From positions 154,130,511-154,194,510 of the forward strand of contig OV884059.1 of the NCBI GenBank assembly GCA_930367215.1: a stretch of DNA of 64,000 nt, written 5' to 3'. The notes below the pieces were generated by a model that searched no databases, was not told the DNA's origin, and was given only the letters and a program-made list of their open reading frames with translations. Shown here piece by piece: positions 10,371 to 20,478 of this stretch (its first letter is position 1; each line of letters opens with the position of its first letter). The position numbers were made by a program, and so were the translations under genes. This stretch comes from Pollenia angustigena. Lineage: Eukaryota; Arthropoda; Insecta; Diptera; Polleniidae.

Positions 10371-12210
10371 CTACCATAAAAACGTTGCTTTCTCCCTTAG
10401 TATACGTAAACCATGTTTTTTCCATTCACTTGCAATTAACCAAAGTTCTGGAGCACTTTCTAAGCATGACATAATAGCGGCACCTTTCCATGCTATCATA
10501 GCTGCATCCATTTCTTTAACACAAACATTTACTTCAAATGGTAATTGATCTATGGTACGATTGTGCATTGTTATAGCTGACAGTTGTAGCGCAATTTTCT
10601 GTTCAAGCCATTTTGCAAAACCTGGTATTTTACTGCTGCCACCCACTAATAAAACGCAGCCATACATTTTACGTTTCATATCATCCGACGGACAACGTTC
10701 TATGCTACGCACAATGGCTAGATCAAGAGGTACAACTTGTCCATTCGTTGATGAGTAGTAAAGTTCTTCATCTTTTTCAGAGCTACGTAAATTTGCCGAA
10801 CGATCTTCTACTTCGTAGTTGTCAACTACAACCAGCTCATCATCGGCAGTTTCCCCAGTAACTGGCATTGAGCCTTCTAACAATTGGTCCCCGCGTCCAT
10901 TACGAACTCTACCTGTCTCCCTAATATACTCGGCATCAAAACAATCTTCTGGATCTGACTGCTGACTACTGCGAAATTGTAAACGTACTAAACGTTGTTT
11001 GCCAGTTATATTTAACAATTCAGTGTGAAAGAATGACAGGGGAGCGACTACACATTCATCGCCCAATTGAAAAGTGAATCGTAAACGCTTCTTAGGTTTT
11101 GTTATCTAAAATAATTAAAAAGCAAATCAAATTTATGTTTGTCAACTAATTTTTATGATTTATAAATAGAAATCTTACCTCAAAACTTTTCTCCTGAGCT
11201 CCACATATTTCCAACTTTAAATGACAACATTTTTCTTTCAAACTCATTAATAAAACCGCATCATCATAATTGTCTTCTACATTACACTCCTTATAAGGAA
11301 AACAACATTTACGCAAGAGAGCATAAAATACTTGTGTCAAATCACCCCCACCATAACCCAATCGTACACGTGTATCTGGCTGTGATATGCCGTCCTCTAC
11401 ACAAGATATTGAACATTTCTGATCTCCAACGTCAACTACACAAGCATAACCTAAACCTGCTCCAAAAGTTGAAGCCACATGATCTTGCAATAGAAAACAA
11501 GCACGAAATTTTAAACGTTGTAATAACAACGTAACCATTTCCCTGAGAACACTACGATTATACACATCGGGAACAACCAATACAGCACCATACTGAATCA
11601 AATTTTTTCTTGGAATTGCCATACGTTCATGTATAGCATAAGACCAAATCGCCTCTAAATCTGCCAACACTGATGTCAAGGATCCTCCTACATTGCAGTG
11701 TAAATTTAATTCGCCTCTTTTAATAGGAAAATGTATGTTATAATAATTCTTTTTATTAAAATTAATTTTAAGCAAGTCTTTATCGAAGATATTTTCTGGC
11801 AAATGATTTACCTCTTTTTTTAAATCAATCCCTTCAGTTTTTATTGCACTATCAAATGACAATTCCTCTGGCACTGTACGTCTATTAAATGTTGCTATTT
11901 GTTGGGGTGGTGTCGCTATGCGTAATCTTTTAAGTCCTCCGCTGCGTTCTTCATGTTCTGGCATATGTGATTGTATAGCATAGGACACCTGTAATCTGTT
12001 TTCTTCAAATTCTTGCATAATTTCATTAACATTTTTAGCAATCGAGGGTAATAGTGGGTCATGATGCTGTAGTTTTGGATTATGTTCTCCAATTTGTTTA
12101 CGCTTTCTTCCTATGGCGTGGAGTATTGTTAAAGGATTAAGATCACTAGCTCGTCCTATACGTAAATTCAGAGACCCTGGATGTATTACAATTATTTTTT
12201 GAGCTTGCAT
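10371..12210 (-). CDS. Arp8: Actin-related protein 8 (INO80 complex subunit), two exons
   Basis: Arp8 is a nuclear actin-fold subunit of the INO80 nucleosome remodeler, where it acts with actin and Arp4 in binding nucleosomes. Exon 1 runs 12210-11179 and exon 2 runs 11105-10371 on the minus strand. The 73-bp intron has donor GAG|GTAAGA and acceptor ATTATTTTAG, in phase 0. The product is 588 residues, near the size of the Drosophila protein. The N-terminus reads MQAQKIIVIHPGSLNLRIGR, the first actin beta-hairpin, followed by ASDLNPLTILHAIGRKRK as in Arp8. The actin-type phosphate loop LGYGGGDLTQVF lies near residues 284-293. Exon 2 has an acidic Arp8-type insertion, then LLVGGSSKIPGF (about 495-506) and WKGAAIMSCLESAPELWL (about 550), the last diagnostic of Arp8. 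The ATG at 12210 is chosen because the frame's upstream extension begins only with GTG. Confidence 0.93.
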
Positions 12211-12416
12211 TGTAAACTTCACTTTTATTAAATAAAACACGGTTTTATTTGTAAATTTTTATAAAAACTCCATTTGTTTATAACTGCTTCTTGTAAACTT
12301 GTAAGCAAAGTTAGTCACTGTAAGATGTTAACTTACAGTGATGCCAGCTCTTGGGATACTTATGGGTTTTCTTTTTTAAAAAACTCAGGCAAAAGTGCCC
12401 TTTACGGGGCGTACGA
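12211..12416. other. Upstream flank of Arp8
   Basis: This short interval should contain the Arp8 promoter and 5' UTR. It includes the palindrome CACTGTAAG...CTTACAGTG at about 12317-12341. The following CAGTGATGCCAGCTCTTGGG resembles the terminus of the hAT element at 18076, so an old hAT end may lie only about 130 bp upstream of the start codon. Confidence 0.4.
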
Positions 12417-13452
12417 AAAAATTGGACACCCCCTGGAATAAAAAAAGAAAAAAACCAAAATTAAAATTTAAGGGGGCTAAGGCCCCTGGGACCCCATGAG
12501 TAATATTATGATAAAAATATACAAAAGAAAACATTTATTTATTTTTAGTTTTAATAATATTCTTTATTTTATTAAAATATATCTTTTTTCTTCAAAGTTC
12601 CTTTTTTTATAAAAAATAAACATGAGTTTTTGAATGAAAGTTAATAACAAAATTCTTGATAATTAAAATAAAAGAAAATATTTGATAATATTTAAATTAA
12701 AGAAAATATATGATAAATTAGATAAACCCTTAACGAAGATAATTAATATTAAAAAGAAACATGTTGAAATACATACATTCATGTAACTCATGGATCAAAA
12801 AAAACCGCCCCGCCCACTTAGTGGTGTGTGTGGGTACTCAAATTGAAGGTACATAATTGTGTAAAAAAAACGAAAATAATAAAACTTTGGTCGGTCCCTC
12901 TGGGGGTAAAAAAATTGCCCCTCCCACCCTCATAACTATGTGTGGGTACTCGAATGAAAGGTATTTTGCTTACGATTGTAAATATTTTGTGGTATAACAA
13001 AGACCGGCTTCGCTTACTAAAGCTTCTCTGCATAGAATTTTCTCCTCTATGGTATAACAAAGACCGGCTTCGCTAACTAAAGCATGTCTGGGTGCAAGGA
13101 TTTTCTCCTCAAGAAAGACCGGCTTCGCTAACTAAAACTTCTCTGCATATAAAAGATACATAAATTAACCTAGTGAGGAAAATATTAAACGAATACAAAA
13201 ACAAAATACATATTTACAATCGTGAGCAAATCACCTTTAATTTTAGTACCCACACAGATATAAGTGTTGTGGGTGGGACACTTATTTTGCCCCAGAGGGC
13301 CCTAGAAGTGCCGCCCACCCAAAATTTTAATATTTTCGTTTTTCTTGCACAATTACCTTTAATTTGAGTACCCACACATACCACTCAATGTGCGGGCGGT
13401 TTTTTTGACTTTTTTTGAAATTTTAAATTTGGTTTTTTTTTAATTCTGAAAC
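12417..13452. repeat. Long nested inverted repeat, family L copy 2
   Basis: Outer arms pair around CCGCCCACTTAGTGG (12808) and its complement near 13385. Inner arms pair around GGGTACTCGAATGAAAGG, and CTTACGATTGTAAATATT with TTTACAATCGTGAGCAAAT. The centre (about 12985-13150) has three roughly 59-bp tandem units with AAGACCGGCTTCGCTAACTA and TTTTCTCCTC. The family is shared with 660-1122. No protein is encoded. Confidence 0.65.
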
Positions 13453-13510
13453 GGGTGGCATATTTTTTATATTTTTTTTCGTGAAGTGCACTTCAGCCAA
13501 AACTCACATA

Positions 13511-13673
13511 GCATTTACACGTGAAAGTAAATTTCTTGAAAGTCGCAATACACTCACACTTTTTCACTAGCACACACATAATTTTGGTACTTTCAGCCAA
13601 TCGGCTGTTTCTTCGATTTTTCGTTGATAATACGTATACTCTACTTGCAAGAAAGTACTTTCACGTGTAAAGC
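13511..13673. mobile_element. Small TIR element with GCATTTACACGTGAAAGTA ends
   Basis: The left end GCATTTACACGTGAAAGTA is mirrored by TACTTTCACGTGTAAAGC at the right. The interior includes AATACACTCACACTTTTT, a word also found at 1527 and 6827 in other contexts. The superfamily is unknown. Confidence 0.55.
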
Positions 13674-14029
13674 CCAGGTTAATAATATTTTTTAAGTAAA
13701 ACTTCAAAAATTTTGATCTGAAAATTAGGATACAACTAAAGCTCTATTTAAGCGGCCCATATACTTGCAATGTTATTGTTATCATTCATTCATTAAAAAG
13801 GTGAACATAACATATAGGAATAACATAAACACCATTGTACAATTTTGCCATCACATATCACTTTCTGTTCGTTGTGTAATAAAAATCAAAATGCTTTTGA
13901 TTTTTGCCAATATATTGTGCCACCTTCACTTACACGTTGGCGATATAATTATACAATACGTAAAATTGAACAATTTTATTGCAAGTGTATGCGCCGCTTT
14001 ATAAAAAATTTGCAATACATCACTGTTAA

Positions 14030-14293
14030 GTGCTGGTTCACACAGGTCAAGTTTACTTGAACAGTTTTATTTAAATTTTCTTTTGAACTTGCGTTCACGT
14101 TCATGCACAAAATGAATTTTTGTTTTCTTTTCCTTCAACTTTGTAGCTTTTTATTATATTACGGATGAAAAAAGAAAAGAAAAATAAAAACTGACTGGTA
14201 CGGTCAAGTATGTACCCCTTTCCATTATCTTTACCCCTCTCTCCTAAAAGCTCAAGACTTGACGAGTCAAACTTGACGTGTGTGAACCGGCAC
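14030..14293. mobile_element. PIF/Harbinger-like MITE, TAA TSD
   Basis: The ends GTGCTGGTTCACAC and GTGTGTGAACCGGCAC are inverted, and a perfect TAA duplication flanks them (14027-14029 and 14294-14296). A 3-bp TWA duplication is characteristic of PIF/Harbinger. The 264-bp element has no coding content. Confidence 0.8.
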
Positions 14294-14299
14294 TAACTA

Positions 14300-15240
14300 A
14301 CATATGTATGTCTAAAAAATGATATTAAATCGATCGGTTACTCTACAAATAAAATGATTTGAAAGTCAAAAATTAATATATCCAATTCAAATGGTAAATA
14401 CTTCGTTAAATACATTTTTATACTTCTTTTTGTTCTAGTATTTTTCAGATATTAACGGATTTCGTCTAATTCATTATGTTTAAAATGTAATATCTGATTT
14501 GAGCACTTTTTCCGATTTTTAATTATTATTATTTTGCAAATTTTTTTTTAACATAAGCGACTTTTTTATGTTAGCACTGTATATAAAATAAAAGATAAAA
14601 AAGTATTAACGCAACTTTAAATAAAAATATCCAACATATGTTATACTACAGCCCCTTAAAATAAATAAAAAAAACTATTAAAAATCGAGTTAAGCCTTTT
14701 TTATATTAACCCTTAAATGCTAGTTTTAAAGATACAACCATCAAAAAAATTCCCACAGTCTCATTTTTAGTAAAAATAAAAAAGAAACTACACAAGTGTG
14801 TATAGAAATCCCTTGAAAATCATCTAAAAATTATTTTTATTAAAAAAATTTATTTTTGTATGTTTAAATAGCCATAAACTTTAAAAAATTAATCAAAAGG
14901 GTTATTTACAACGTTAAATCTCAGATCTGAGCGGAAATTGAGGTCCAGAAAAAATATAAGGTGGTTCGAATATATGTCCAGACGCTATTAGCAATAACTT
15001 GAAAAATTAAGGTTTGTGAACCCGTCATAAAACTTTGTCCAATGGTTGTATCTTCAAAGATACAATGGGCACTCACCAGCAAATTAAAAATTCGGTTTTT
15101 GTTTACTTACGCACCGCTTTATTGCTTTGTTTTATTCATATGCTGAGCTCTAAAGAAGCTCATAGGTTTTGTTATAGATGGGTTCTCTTGAGATACGTTT
15201 TCTATTTTCTTTCTTCTTCACTTTTTCTTATTTTTCTTAA
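14300..15240. other. AT-rich intergenic stretch, nothing recognised
   Basis: Very AT-rich, with many T and A runs. An open frame overlapping 15035-15367 has no ATG start, no recognisable domain and a composition expected of chance. Confidence 0.5.
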
Positions 15241-15545
15241 CGACCTCTGGGGTCTAACTTTCAATCCTATCCAATGTTTCGCAGATGGCAGAAGCTATGA
15301 GGAACGACAGGAACGACACACTCAATCAGGAACTTATGACGATCTCCGAGTGCTGATTTACGAATAGGGTCGATTTTCTATCTCGTAAGAACCAATATTG
15401 TATGTTGACCCACAGACGGCTTGAGGAGTCAGCGTCCTGAGACGGCTAGTTCGACCGGCAGGAGCCTTCCCAGTCGGCTACAATTTGGAAAAATTCAAAC
15501 TTAACGTCCACAAACACTACTCCGTCTTTCCTCCTCATAACCTAG
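15240..15545. other. Isolated GC-richer stretch, possible decayed coding remnant
   Basis: The segment stands out by its base composition (CTGAGACGGCTAGTTCGACC, CAGATGGCAGAAGCTATG). One plus frame reads MAEAMRNDRNDTLNQELMT before a stop, but the frames break repeatedly and no family was recognised. It may be an old retroelement or gene fragment. Confidence 0.25.
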
Positions 15546-15555
15546 TTTTCTTATA

Positions 15556-16198
15556 CAGTAGACGCTCGCAAATTAGAACCGCTTTGTTTTTGAGGCGATT
15601 CTAATTTCTGAATTATTCTAATTTCTGGACTTTTTTTTGAATAAAAAATTGAGTAAATTTACTTCCAAAACCTTAAATAAAAGACTTTTAAAATTGTTTT
15701 ATGTGGTGTTTATAGAATACGAGCGCCTTACTCGTCCGTTCAACATACATTTAAAACAAAAACAAAATTTCGAAATTTGTTTTTGTTTTAAAGGTAAGTT
15801 GAACGAACGAGTAAGGCGCTCGTGTTCTATAAACTTCACATTAATTCAATTTTGTTTGATAAAAACAAGAAAACAAAACGTAACAATTCAGTCCAATACA
15901 TTAACTGTATTTTTTAAAATTAAAAATATGAATATAAAAAACTAATGGCAACAAAACATAACAATTCAAAAAGGAAAAAACATATATGATTTGGTAATTC
16001 CTTTTTTTAGTTTTACTATGTTCAAACAGAATAAAAATAAACTGCGGATTTCTTGTGTTCAAATAACAAAAAAAAAAAAAAACGCTCTGAAATTAGAATT
16101 TTAAATTCGAATTTTAGAGTGTTAAATGTATTGCAAACACTGATTCTAATTTCTGGACGTTCGAATTACTGAAAGCTCTAATTTGTGAGCGTCTACTG
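15556..16198. mobile_element. pogo/Tigger-like non-autonomous element (TA target)
   Basis: TA dinucleotides at 15554-15555 and 16199-16200 flank ends that start CAGTAGACGCTCGCAAATTA and finish with the near-complement. CAGT ends at TA targets are typical of pogo-like Tc1/mariner relatives. A second internal pair (GATTCTAATTTCTG) repeats at both subtermini. A palindromic MITE is nested at 15706-15837. Confidence 0.8.
15706..15837. mobile_element. Palindromic MITE, family U copy 1 (divergent arms)
   Basis: The arms read GTGTTTATAGAA, then CGAGCGCCTTACTCG, and are mirrored at the right end. The centre is the family core TTTAAAACAAAAACAAA, facing TTTGTTTTTGTTTTAAA. Other copies lie at 35133, 52275, 56206 and 59865. 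Confidence 0.75.
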
Positions 16199-16200
16199 TA

Positions 16201-18067
16201 CCAACACAATGCATTGCATTAATAGGGGCATTATCCCTTTTGTTTTCAAAAATTGTATTTACTTGTATAATTTTTAATTGAAATGATATAAAAATATTTT
16301 AAAAATTCTAGCTTATGTTTTCTTTAAATGTATGCTTTGTATTAGTACTTTCGATGAAACGTTCTAACGGGGAACTTCTTTTACCATTTTACACATCATA
16401 TATTTTTTTTTATTATTAAAATCGGTGTCCTTGGGCATTTAAGCCATCGATATAAAGATATTCATTTTAACTAGTATTGTGGTTATTTTTGTTGAACTGT
16501 TTATGGTTTTTAATCCAAATTTTGATGTTTTTAATTAGGCTAAAGTTCATCAAATTTAATTTTAATTAAAGCCTCGCGGCAGTCAAAAATGAAAAATTAT
16601 CAATAAATTTTAATTAATTTCATGTTGTAAAATTCCCTTCTTCATAAAATAATTTAATGAAAATTAAATTTGATTATATTAATCTTATTTAAAAAAAAAA
16701 CACGTTTAATAAAATATATGTACATAAAATATGACATCTAGCTTTAAAAATTAATTTACATATACAAATATAATAAAGGTAAGAAAAATTTATTTTAACA
16801 ATCATAATTTTTGCAAGATTGCTTCACTTTTTACACGGCAACTTCTTCCTTGATTTCTTTCAAAATATGAGCTAACATAAGTACGTTTCCCCATGCCTTT
16901 AACATAAGCTGAGCGATAAGAAATATTGCCCTGTTATTCTGCCGAAGTTATTGCCAAATTGCTGAGATATTTATCTTTGGTGTAGACTTGGGTTAACTAT
17001 TACTGCAACATAAATTTCCGGCAGTAAATATGTACAAAAAAGTGCTGTCTCCATTAAAGATAACATAATTTTGTCATTTTCGGCAATATATCGTCAGCTC
17101 ATTATTGGTTCTGCGCATATGCCAAAAAGTCGGAGTGGAGAAAAACGACAAAGAAGGTTTACATGAAGATTTCTTAAAATGTATACGATAGAACTTTTTT
17201 GTTTGTTTTCTCTGCTGCTTCCGGCATATGGGCAAATCCTGAGTGACGAACGCTACATTCGCACGCGATTTCTGATTTAAATATAAACATTTTTTGGTCT
17301 TTCAAAAAAGATAGCTTCAACTTATATATAGTATTTAGTGACATTAATTTGTACTTACGAATGGCATATATCATAATTTCTTAGCAAGTACTTGTTGCGA
17401 AATACAAAGTTTTGTGACGCACGCTACAAAAAGTGGAAATAACTTCAAAGGTTGAAGTGCGTTTTCCTAATTTTTTAGCGAATTTGGCATGAAAAGGTAT
17501 ACAAAATCTAATTCCTAAAATAAAGATGACTATAAGAGAATTCTAAACGCACTTATTCGCAGCCAAAAAATGTTGTGATTTTTAGACAAAAGCCGTGAAC
17601 CCTTTGTGACGCACGCTACAGTTTTTCCAGTAGTATTTTATTATTATATTTTATTTATTTTAAGAAAACAAATTATATTTTTATGAATTGCATTTCTTAA
17701 ACAAATTTCTTAACTAATGAATATCAACTTTTTTTTAACGACATTTATATTTTGATAAGTCTACTGTAAGTGCTATTTTAAGCACAAAAATCACCTAAAA
17801 TAATCCTAAATTCACGTATAACATTAAGAAATCAGCAGTGGGGTAGGATTTGGTTAAAATGATTGCTTTAATGATCATTGAAATACATTTTTTTTAATAT
17901 AAAAATGAAGATATACATCTGGTCTTATATTCCATTAAAAAAAATTCATTTGAAAAATTTTTGCTTTGTGGACTGTTTCTGGGATTTGCCCATATGTTTT
18001 GCCGAAAAATTTAAATTTTTGTCAACTTTCACGAATGAAGTTAGAAGTTTATACTATTTAATTAAAA
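16201..18067. other. AT-rich stretch with repeated GTGACGCACGCTACA words
   Basis: No gene is seen. TTTGTGACGCACGCTACA occurs near 17411 and 17603, with a variant GTGACGAACGCTACA near 17243, suggesting subterminal repeats of an unclassified element. GTCAGCTCATTATTGG near 17091 recurs inverted near 20076, so a larger element may enclose the hAT and MITE insertions between them. Confidence 0.35.
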
Positions 18068-18075
18068 GTAGTAAC

Positions 18076-19208
18076 CAGTGATGCCAACTTTTTGAGAGCA
18101 AAAAGCACTTTAAAATTTGAAAAAAGCACTAAAAAGCACTATTTCGAGTAAAAAAAAAGCGTAAAAAAGCACTAAGCCATTTTTACAATTTAATTACATA
18201 AACACAAAACAAGTTGCATTTGGCTGTGCCGAGTATTATATACCTCCAAAATCTTACAAACGGCGACGTCATTGATGGACCATTTTCAGTTAAGATTAAA
18301 TAATAAATATATGTACATTTGTATTAAACAGTTTTAAATGTATTATTATTATATTCAATAAAAATTATATCATCCAAATCATTTGGATCCTTATCAGCTG
18401 AATTTAAATTGGCCATAAAACAGTTTTAAAGTAATACAGTGGCTTGATTTTCGTAACTCGAAAAAATCTGGCCTGTTGCAATTAACGAAAATTTCCAATG
18501 ACCGATCATTGTTCATAAAACTTAATTTTATCGTTTTAATAAATCTAAATTCAAATCGTGCCAAACCTTTTTTCAATAGCACTAGAGGAAGAAGTGCAAA
18601 ACACGTGGATAACTAAAGTGCATGAAAAATGGCAGGTCACACAACGCTCGTTATAAAATTCTTTTCTGTCACATGTTGTTAATTTATTTAACACTTTGTT
18701 TTTAAAGTCTGCGTTTTTTTTTTTGTATGTTTTCCAAGCCATATTCTATTTTTGAAACAGTGTCTACATCTTTAAAAAAATGTTTACCAATATACATCGT
18801 TTTTATTACGATTATATGTTGTCAACGCTAAAAAGTGCAACGTTTCGTAAAATTTCCAAATTGCTAGGAAGCCTAGCTGTAACCTCGTAAATAAAGTTTT
18901 GGTTAAACGAATGTAACTTTCTTTTATCACTTTTTTTATCATTTGAAATCTTTAAATCTTTACAAGCCTTCTTAAAATTGTACCCCAAATAGCAAAGCTC
19001 ATCTAAATCATCATCTATATAATCCAAGTTTTAAAAAATGGTAGAAAAAAAATAAAAATTGTAAAAAGCACTAAAGGCACTACCGAAAAATTGAAAAAGC
19101 ACCAAGTTAGTGCTTTTTCTTAGTTTGGCACTATGGATAAAATTTTGGCGTTTTGAGGCATCAAAAAGCACCATAAATAGTGCCAAAAGCACTAAGTTGG
19201 CATCACTG
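18076..19208. mobile_element. hAT element with decayed transposase, 8-bp TSD
   Basis: The ends CAGTGATGCCAACTT and AAGTTGGCATCACTG are inverted, and GTAGTAAC is duplicated perfectly (18068-18075 and 19209-19216). AAAAGCACTA words are dense at both subtermini. The 1133-bp interior contains minus-strand transposase remnants (18551-19027). A scrap near 18215-18250 resembles the inverted 3' end of the DINE-1-like elements. Confidence 0.92.
18551..19027 (-). pseudogene. hAT transposase remnant
   Basis: Two minus-strand frames follow one another. The upstream piece contains KKACKDLKISNDKKSDKRKL and then EVTARLPSNLEILRNVALFS. The L-P-x-N-x-x-I-L-x-x-x-x-L-F-S pattern is that of the region before the dimerisation segment in many hAT transposases. 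The downstream piece, MAWKTYKKKNADFKNKVLNK, is less diagnostic. The frames are broken and most of the RNase H-like core is missing. Its place between hAT ends supports the assignment. Confidence 0.5.
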
Positions 19209-19433
19209 GTAGTAACTTGCTAAATGCATTAACAATCTTATAAAAAGTTAACATTGATGATTTTTTCTTTTACTTGGTTTTATTTTACAAAAACAGGTCC
19301 AATTTTTATATTATTAATACATTTTAGAAATTTTTACTATTTATTAAAACGCGTTTATTATTTTATAAAACTATTTTTTTCTTGTTGTCATTTTGTTTTG
19401 CGTTTGCTCATGGTAATATGATGTTAGTGTTAA

Positions 19434-19621
19434 GTCTGAGTTCATACGGCTCATGTCTTATTGACAAGATTGCTACTTTATAGGCGAGAGGGACGAGGGG
19501 AAAAGAAACGAGTACACAGATTCATGTACTGTCCAAGGCGAATCATTTGAACGCCAATTCATGTTCAAAGAAGAAAAAGGAAGAATCTTGTCAATAAGAC
19601 ATGAGCCGTATGAACTCAGAC
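19434..19621. mobile_element. PIF/Harbinger-like MITE with 35-bp perfect TIRs, TAA TSD
   Basis: The arms begin GTCTGAGTTCATACGGCTCA and are perfect inverted copies through 35 bp. TAA is duplicated at 19431-19433 and 19622-19624. Perfect arms suggest recent activity. The 188-bp element is non-coding. Confidence 0.88.
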
Positions 19622-19643
19622 TAAGTATAGACTCATCATGTTA

Positions 19644-19783
19644 TGCTGGGTACACACAGTACAACCTATATGCAATCTGGTTCAATGCAACCTCAAAATA
19701 TCAAAGCGTTTTGATGTTGATGCAATCTGGAATGAATTTAATTCACTAGTTGCGTAAATGCGTTGCATAGTGTGTACCCAGCA
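19644..19783. mobile_element. PIF/Harbinger-like MITE, TTA TSD
   Basis: The ends TGCTGGGTACACAC and GTGTGTACCCAGCA are inverted, with TTA duplicated at 19641-19643 and 19784-19786. At 140 bp it sits only about 20 bp from the MITE at 19434-19621. Confidence 0.88.
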
Positions 19784-19789
19784 TTAGAA

Positions 19790-20478
19790 GTTTTCTCGTG
19801 TTATAGCACGTTTGTTAATGCAAATGTTTTTATAACTTCAAGTTATAGCAACAAATCATGTCGGTTGTAGACGGGCAGTAAACTACGTTTTTTCTTACGG
19901 ACATGAAGTATATGGAGAAAAAGTAGAGAAACTGCAATTTCTTAAATAACTTTAAAATAGTTGATATAGAGAAAAATTAATGCTTTATATCTCAGGAACC
20001 ACAACAAATTTCGCAAAACATCTTTTGGATTTAGAAAAATTAAAAAAATATATTTCATAGTCGGTAGGACAAGCCAATAATGAGCTGACGATATGTCGCA
20101 ATATTTATCGCTGGTATAGACGGGCAGTAATTCAATATGTCAATACATATTCAGCATAAAAATATTTTCATCTGGCATCTTTTATAGCCAACGGCCTTGA
20201 TTAAAAAACGAACAAAAAAATGATCAACAATTAAAAAACAATAACTCACTGTTATTTACATTTTATTTTTCAATCAGAGAGTACGTACAACAAACCGACT
20301 AAATTAACTAAAAAATAAAATAACTAACAAAAGTAAGAAATTGTGATAGTTAAAGTCTGCCTATAAAATAAAGCATAGCATACACATTAATTTAAAAAAA
20401 TAGTCAAAAACAAAGCAAATAATTTAATCATTAATACGATAAAGCTGATAAACGAATTTTATATATTGTTTTTGTAAT
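19790..20478 (+). other. Upstream flank of the 5-phosphatase gene
   Basis: An AT-rich interval that must hold the promoter and leader. GACGGGCAGTAA is present twice (about 19872 and 20126), possibly from an old element. No TATA box or initiator could be assigned with confidence. Confidence 0.4.

Noticed and set aside
10552..10861. Plus-strand frames inside Arp8
   Set aside because: Shadows of the minus-strand Arp8 exon 2.
15035..15367. 110-codon open frame
   Set aside because: Starts without ATG, is rich in F/L/S from T-rich DNA, and has no recognisable domain; only the GC-richer end was kept as a weak remnant.
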